Assembly: GCA_002688965.1 (NCBI GenBank)
Contig: NZEE01000113.1
Coordinates: 1 to 7,547 of the forward strand
Length of the DNA stretch: 7,547 nt
Source of the DNA: an archaeon
GTDB lineage: Archaea > Aenigmatarchaeota > Aenigmatarchaeia > GW2011-AR5 > GCA-2688965
Direction: 5' to 3'
Positions 4,188-7,547 of this stretch are shown piece by piece. The position numbers and the translations under genes are program-made. Below the pieces are notes generated by a model that saw nothing but the letters and a program-made list of their open reading frames with translations, was not told where the DNA came from and searched no databases. Within the stretch, counting starts at the first letter, position 1; every line of letters begins with the position of its first letter.

Positions 4188-6914
4188 ATGGCTCAGATTA
4201 TAAAACATAGAAGAGGGACCGGTGCAGAATTAGCAGCGGCAACCTTAAGAAAAGGTGAACTAGGAGTAACAACGGGATCGATAGCAAATTTAGTTGCTCC
4301 CATTGTACACGTAGGAAATGATTCACAGCTTGGCGGCTATGCAGTTGGGCGTTTATTAAGAGGAACTGCAGTTCCAAATGTGTCATCTTTAGGGTCAACT
4401 TACGACAGTTTAGTTTATCATGATACAGACGGTTTTGTACTTTACAGACTTAATGGATCTGGCGATAACGAAAATATTAATTTTATCAATAATATTGCCA
4501 ATAGGGCAGTTACAGGTAGTTTAACTTTAAGCTCAAAATTAAGAGTTGAGGGTGCATCAAATATAACTTCAATATCTGCTTCAGGTCAAATTACAGCATC
4601 AGATATATTTGCTTCTGGTGATATACACGCTGTAGGAAATATTACATTTGATGGTGGCTCATCTGGTACAATTCAAATGGGTTCTGATGCAGGCGATAAT
4701 ATCGTACTTGCAGGTGATGTCAATTCAAATATAATTCCAAATACAGATGATACATTTGATCTTGGTTCTTCAGGACAACAATGGAAAGATTTATATTTAG
4801 ACGGTATTGGATATATTGATCAATTAGGTACAGATGGAGATCCATCTACTGCATATATTGGTGGTGGAGAAATTGATGGAACAGTAATAGGTGGAGAAAC
4901 ACCAGCAGCTGGTACATTCACATCGATAACTGTTAGCGGAGTATCAGATTTAAATGGCAATGTAGATATTGATAATACCACAACAGCAGTTGATTCATCC
5001 GGTGGGATATCACTCGATGCTGGAGCTGCTTCTAATTTAAGTACAAGTGCTGGAGCATTAACATTAGACGGTGCTGGTGGAATTAATATAGGAACAGCTG
5101 GAAATGTTGCTGTTGATTTTAATGCCTCTACATTAGATGTTGATGCAAGTGGAGCGCTAACACTAGATTCAGCAACTTCTATTGCAATAGGTACTAATGC
5201 AGATAAGCCTATTGATATTGATGCAACTACATTAGATGTGGATGCAAGTGGAGCATTGACATTAGATTCAGCAACTTCTATTGCAATAGGTACTAATGCA
5301 GACAAGCCAATAGACATTGATTCAACTACATTAGATATCGATGCAGCAGGAGCTTTAACAATTGATTCAGCAACTTCTATTGCAATTGGTGCCACAGCAG
5401 ACAAGCCAATAGACATTGATTCAACTACATTAGATATCGATGCTTCTGGTGCAATCACAATAGATGGCACATCAACAATAGGTATCGGTACATCAGTAGC
5501 AGCTGGTAATATTACTATAGGCTCTAACGCAACTGCTAGAACAGTTTCAATTGGAAATGCAACAGGTGCGTCAACACTTGATCTTAATTCAGGTACTGGT
5601 GGTGTAGATGTTGATACAACTGGTAATATTGCTCTTGATTCAACGAGTAACAATGCCTCAGCTGTAACAATAACAACAAATAGCGGTACAACTGAACAGA
5701 TTGTAATCACAAATACACAAGGCACGAATGCAGCAGCAATTGATATTAATGCTTCTGCTGGTGGTGTAACAATAGACGCAGCTTCAGGTATCTCACTTGA
5801 TGCCGCGGCAGCTTCAAATCTTACTACTTCTGCTGGTGCAATTACAATTGATGGTAAGACTGGAGTTACTATAAGCGAAAATGGTGGAGCTGTAATTGCA
5901 ATTGATACAGCTAAAGATGTATTATTTAGTCATACTGGCGGCGCTACAGGTGATCCTGATGTAGAATTTGATGGTTATACAAGATTTGATGGATTAGTAG
6001 AAGTTGCGAATACAACTGCAGCATCATCTACAAGCACAGGTGCTTTAGTTGTTGATGGAGGTGTCGGTGTTGCTGAGGACATATATGTTGGTGGTCAAGT
6101 TGATATCGCTGGAAATTTAACAGTTGCTGGTACTACGACTACTGTAGATTCAACTGTTGTTAATATTGGGGATAACATTCTTGTTCTTAATACAGCGGGT
6201 GCTGCTAAAGATGGTGGTATACACGTATGTGATGCAGTTGGAACAGCACACACAGGATCGATGCTATGGAATCCTACTAGCGATTATTGGTATTCAGGTG
6301 TAAGTGGTTCCACTTTATATAGAGTACCACAGCAGGCTACTGGAACAGCATTAACTGAAAATAAAGTTTTAATTGCAGACGCAAATGGTAGAGTTGAACC
6401 TTCTTCTATTATCACTGATAATGGTACTACAATTGATGTCACTGATGCTAATATAACTAGTGTCGCTAAGCTTGAAGGTGTTGATGCGAATACTTATGTA
6501 AATATTGGCGTATCAGATACAGTAACGATTAAGGGTAATCTTGTACCCAACGCAAATAATGCAGATGATCTGGGTGCAGATGCAAAAAGATTTAAAGATT
6601 TTTATTTAGAGGCTAATGCAGATATTGATGGCACATTAGATGTACAGGGAATATCAGATTTTCAAGCTAGAGTTGATGCACAGTCTGGATTACAGGTCAG
6701 CGGCTCAGCTCTAATAGTTGGAAATGATTTACGATTAGATTATAGTACTAATGCCGTCCATCGTTTGATGTATCAGAATGGAACTGATGATACTGTTGAT
6801 TTCTTACCTGCACCGGCGAGCACCAGTACTAATGGTGATACCAGTGGAGAGTACGCACGTTGGACAGGAACAGCATTTGAAATGACACAAACCATTGATG
6901 GTGGTTCGTTCTAA
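4188..6914 (+). CDS. Large modular tail fibre protein (908 aa) with tandem repeats
   Basis: 908 residues, the largest gene here. The N-terminus MAQIIKHRRGTGAELAAATLRKGELG resembles the attachment region of phage fibre/tropism proteins (RRGT, then L..GE). Residues 110-140 carry SGS/ASG turn units. A DLGSSGQQWKDLYL module (191-204) recurs as DLGADAKRFKDFYL (794-807). Residues 273-556 are dominated by Asp/Thr/Ser/Ile/Gly beta repeats, including three full 33-residue copies (315-413) and a partial fourth. Residues 613-668 hold a module common in marine phage fibres (STSTGALVVDGGVGV, then NLTVAGTTTTVDSTVVNIGD), followed by a GSMLWNPTSDYWYSG strand. The C-terminus (GEYARWTGTAFEMTQ) shows no S74 self-cleaving chaperone domain that I can recognise, so folding may depend on a separate chaperone. 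Composition is typical of a trimeric beta-fibre: almost no Cys (one, residue 681) and few aromatics. The stop overlaps the next start as TAATG. Receptor binding is inferred. Confidence 0.88.
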   Translation: MAQIIKHRRGTGAELAAATLRKGELGVTTGSIANLVAPIVHVGNDSQLGGYAVGRLLRGTAVPNVSSLGSTYDSLVYHDTDGFVLYRLNGSGDNENINFINNIANRAVTGSLTLSSKLRVEGASNITSISASGQITASDIFASGDIHAVGNITFDGGSSGTIQMGSDAGDNIVLAGDVNSNIIPNTDDTFDLGSSGQQWKDLYLDGIGYIDQLGTDGDPSTAYIGGGEIDGTVIGGETPAAGTFTSITVSGVSDLNGNVDIDNTTTAVDSSGGISLDAGAASNLSTSAGALTLDGAGGINIGTAGNVAVDFNASTLDVDASGALTLDSATSIAIGTNADKPIDIDATTLDVDASGALTLDSATSIAIGTNADKPIDIDSTTLDIDAAGALTIDSATSIAIGATADKPIDIDSTTLDIDASGAITIDGTSTIGIGTSVAAGNITIGSNATARTVSIGNATGASTLDLNSGTGGVDVDTTGNIALDSTSNNASAVTITTNSGTTEQIVITNTQGTNAAAIDINASAGGVTIDAASGISLDAAAASNLTTSAGAITIDGKTGVTISENGGAVIAIDTAKDVLFSHTGGATGDPDVEFDGYTRFDGLVEVANTTAASSTSTGALVVDGGVGVAEDIYVGGQVDIAGNLTVAGTTTTVDSTVVNIGDNILVLNTAGAAKDGGIHVCDAVGTAHTGSMLWNPTSDYWYSGVSGSTLYRVPQQATGTALTENKVLIADANGRVEPSSIITDNGTTIDVTDANITSVAKLEGVDANTYVNIGVSDTVTIKGNLVPNANNADDLGADAKRFKDFYLEANADIDGTLDVQGISDFQARVDAQSGLQVSGSALIVGNDLRLDYSTNAVHRLMYQNGTDDTVDFLPAPASTSTNGDTSGEYARWTGTAFEMTQTIDGGSF
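5004..5855 (+). repeat. Pair of similar 23-residue blocks flanking the fibre repeat zone
   Basis: Residues 273-295 (5004-5072; GISLDAGAASNLSTSAGAL and following TLDG) and 534-556 (5787-5855; GISLDAAAASNLTTSAGAI and following TIDG) match at 19 of 23 positions. The span given runs from the first block to the second; the tandem array lies between them. Confidence 0.75.
5046..5492 (+). repeat. In-frame 99-bp (33-aa) tandem repeat array in the fibre gene
   Basis: Full copies at 5130-5228, 5229-5327 and 5328-5426, and a partial copy at 5427-5492. A degenerate 28-residue copy lies at 5046-5129. The unit starts TLD(V/I)DA.GAL and ends ADKPIDID.T. By hand count copies 1 and 2 differ at 10 of 99 bases and copies 2 and 3 at 14. 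Exact sub-blocks exist: 40 bases at 5164-5203 and 5263-5302, and 47 bases at 5298-5344 and 5397-5443. The unit keeps frame and looks like a beta-fibre shaft repeat that can gain or lose copies. Confidence 0.9.
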
Positions 6915-7105
6915 TGGACAAAAAGCTTGTAAAAAAAACTAAGAATCTTATGAAGGAATTTGCGACAATGGGAAGAGATTTTTCTTCTTTAGCACATGAG
7001 ATCTCCAGACAAGCAGACAAAGATATCAATAGAAAATATGGAAAGTCAATAACAGCATACAAAGATTTTTTTGCCACATTAAAAGACCTACATAGGTCAT
7101 TATAG
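6914..7105 (+). CDS. Small basic coiled-coil protein between two fibre genes (63 aa)
   Basis: 63 residues starting at ATG 6914, which overlaps the fibre stop as TAATG; no strong ribosome binding site is seen, so translation probably depends on coupling. It is rich in Lys/Arg (15) against 8 Asp/Glu. Hydrophobic residues L5, L12, F16, M19, F23, L26 and I30 follow a 3-4 heptad spacing, so residues 5-30 should form an amphipathic coiled-coil helix. The C-terminal half (KYGKSITAYKDFFATLKDLH) also looks helical. No membrane segment or enzyme motif is present. I do not recognise the family. Small coiled-coil proteins encoded by fibre operons can be assembly chaperones (T4 gp57A, about 79 residues, is one), which would suit a fibre with no visible C-terminal chaperone. 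That role is inference, with no sequence similarity claimed. Its genuineness is supported by the overlap, the strand and the heptad pattern. Confidence 0.65.
   Translation: MDKKLVKKTKNLMKEFATMGRDFSSLAHEISRQADKDINRKYGKSITAYKDFFATLKDLHRSL
7085..7098. repeat. Inverted repeat GACCTA-CA-TAGGTC
   Basis: 6-base perfect arms around CA, or a 5-bp stem with an ACAT loop, at the end of the 63-aa gene. No T-run follows, so it is not a standard terminator. Confidence 0.4.
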
Positions 7106-7108
7106 GCA

Positions 7109-7120
7109 GAGTATATACTC
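7109..7120. repeat. Perfect 12-base palindrome GAGTATATACTC
   Basis: Lies in the 40-base gap after the 63-aa gene, 11 bases beyond the preceding inverted repeat, and is followed by a run of seven A. Could be a protein-binding dyad or part of a promoter region for the next fibre gene; a terminator is unlikely because no T-run follows on the + strand. Confidence 0.4.
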
Positions 7121-7130
7121 AAAAAAAGAC

Positions 7131-7135
7131 AGGAG
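7131..7135 (+). promoter_or_regulatory. Ribosome binding site AGGAG for the second fibre gene
   Basis: AGGAG lies 10 bases before ATG 7146. This is slightly long spacing, but it is the only good site near this start. Confidence 0.65.
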
Positions 7136-7145
7136 CCGTTAGATA

Positions 7146-7547
7146 ATGGCACAAATATTGAAACAAAGAAGGTCCGCAGTAGAGGGCAAGGTTCCGACTA
7201 CATCTGACTTATCCCCCGGGGAATTGGCCATCAACACATATGATGGCAGAATATTTTTTGAGAAAAACGGTGGATCAGCAGAAATAACTCAAATACTCAC
7301 AGCAAACTCACAAACAACAGGTTCACTAGAACTGGTAGGACATATCACTGCAAGTGGTAATATAAGTGGCTCATTAACTTCAACTGGTTCGTTTGGTTAT
7401 CTTAATATATCCGACAACGCAGTTATAGGTGGTGCAATAACAATAACAGACTTTTCAAATGCAACACACACTCGCGCTAATGCAGCAGGCGGTGGACAAA
7501 TTACTCTCGGTACAGGAACAACAGGAAATTATGTAGCAACAAATGTT
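7146..7547 (+). CDS. Second tail fibre protein, 3' end cut by the window
   Basis: 134 codons are open from ATG 7146 to the window edge without a stop. The start MAQILKQRRSAVEGK parallels the 908-aa fibre start MAQIIKHRRGTGAEL. It continues with LSPGELAINTYDGRIFFEKN (about residues 22-41), the L.PGELA.NT.DG motif of phage fibre attachment domains. SGS/ASG turn units follow (HITASGNISGSLTSTGSFGY, about residues 66-85), then ITLGTGTTGNYVATNV at the edge, a phrase I associate with fibres of T4-like marine phages. It is likely a second fibre or fibre segment that attaches through the same kind of N-terminal domain as its neighbour. The true length and C-terminal domain are unknown. Some codons here (CCC, GGG, TCC within CCCCGGGG at 7214-7221) are GC-richer than in the neighbouring genes. 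Confidence 0.85.
   Translation, partial: MAQILKQRRSAVEGKVPTTSDLSPGELAINTYDGRIFFEKNGGSAEITQILTANSQTTGSLELVGHITASGNISGSLTSTGSFGYLNISDNAVIGGAITITDFSNATHTRANAAGGGQITLGTGTTGNYVATNV

Larger units (their letters stand above)
4728..6629 (+). repeat. Two distant copies of a DLG...KDLYL fibre module
   Basis: Residues 181-211 (4728-4820) and 784-814 (6537-6629) align without gaps: N(I/L)(I/V)PN at the start, then DLG, then (W/F)KD(L/F)YL, ending in ID. The span covers both copies and what lies between. The module probably marks the two ends of the repeat-rich shaft. Confidence 0.65.

Noticed and set aside
4159..4203. 14-codon open frame (MESNVIGEHKWLRL) in the leader of the fibre gene
   Set aside because: It has no ribosome binding site of its own and overlaps the fibre start; a leader peptide cannot be excluded but nothing supports it.
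5130..5492. CRISPR-like repeat array
   Set aside because: The units are 99-bp, directly adjacent without spacers, and keep the reading frame of a fibre protein.
4820..5725. 301-codon open frame on the - strand across the fibre repeats
   Set aside because: It is a shadow of the repetitive fibre gene: the same repeats read backwards give a Val/Pro/Ala-rich repetitive product, with no independent ribosome binding site or neighbouring genes on that strand.
6829..7152. 107-codon open frame on the - strand
   Set aside because: It covers the 63-aa gene and the fibre end in antisense; the + strand gene has the stop-start overlap and heptad pattern, and the - strand product shows no family features.
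4188..7547. Diversity-generating retroelement suggested by tropism-protein-like N-termini
   Set aside because: No reverse transcriptase, no template/variable repeat pair with adenine-biased changes and no C-type lectin end is visible; the repeats present are tandem shaft repeats.

Overview
The window is a densely packed, AT-rich, single-strand (+) block of late structural genes from a T4-like contractile-tailed phage (myovirus). The protein style of the fibre genes (SGS/ASG-rich turns, DLG...KDLYL and STSTGALVV...TTTTVDST modules) is what I associate with marine T4-like phages such as cyanophages and pelagiphages. The host cannot be read from this window. No bacterial housekeeping gene, RNA gene, integrase or transposon is visible, and no stretch longer than about 50 bases lacks a gene.

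Left part (2-2179): three genes in the T4 order 13-14-15. They are the 3' part of a gp13-like neck protein (cut by the window edge), a short gp14-like neck protein, and a gp15-like tail terminator/sheath stabiliser. The gp15 homologue carries an unusual Gly-linker plus fibre-like C-terminal extension. In T4 the next genes are 16 and 17 (terminase); here they are replaced by an adhesion/fibre cassette.

Right part (2181-7547): a 108-aa beta-rich virion protein; a 397-aa protein with an Ig-like region and two diverged tandem ~100-residue domains; a 144-aa SGS-motif fibre-like protein; a 908-aa tail fibre containing an in-frame 99-bp tandem repeat array; a 63-aa basic coiled-coil protein; and the 5' part of a second fibre gene, cut by the right edge. 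The two fibre genes start with related N-termini (MAQI(I/L)K(H/Q)RR), and each is preceded by one of the only two real intergenic gaps.

The genes are coupled through TAATG overlaps (1116-1120, 3700-3704, 6912-6916) and TAAAATG junctions (2177-2183, 2505-2511). Three consecutive genes share the same octamer ATTGGAGA as ribosome binding site. Together they would make the neck of the virion (13-14), cap the tail tube and sheath (15), and supply fibres or decorations that meet the host. I see no convincing new defence or enzymatic system. The points most worth a second look are the fibre-like extension on gp15, the tandem repeat array in the large fibre, and the small coiled-coil protein wedged between two fibre genes.
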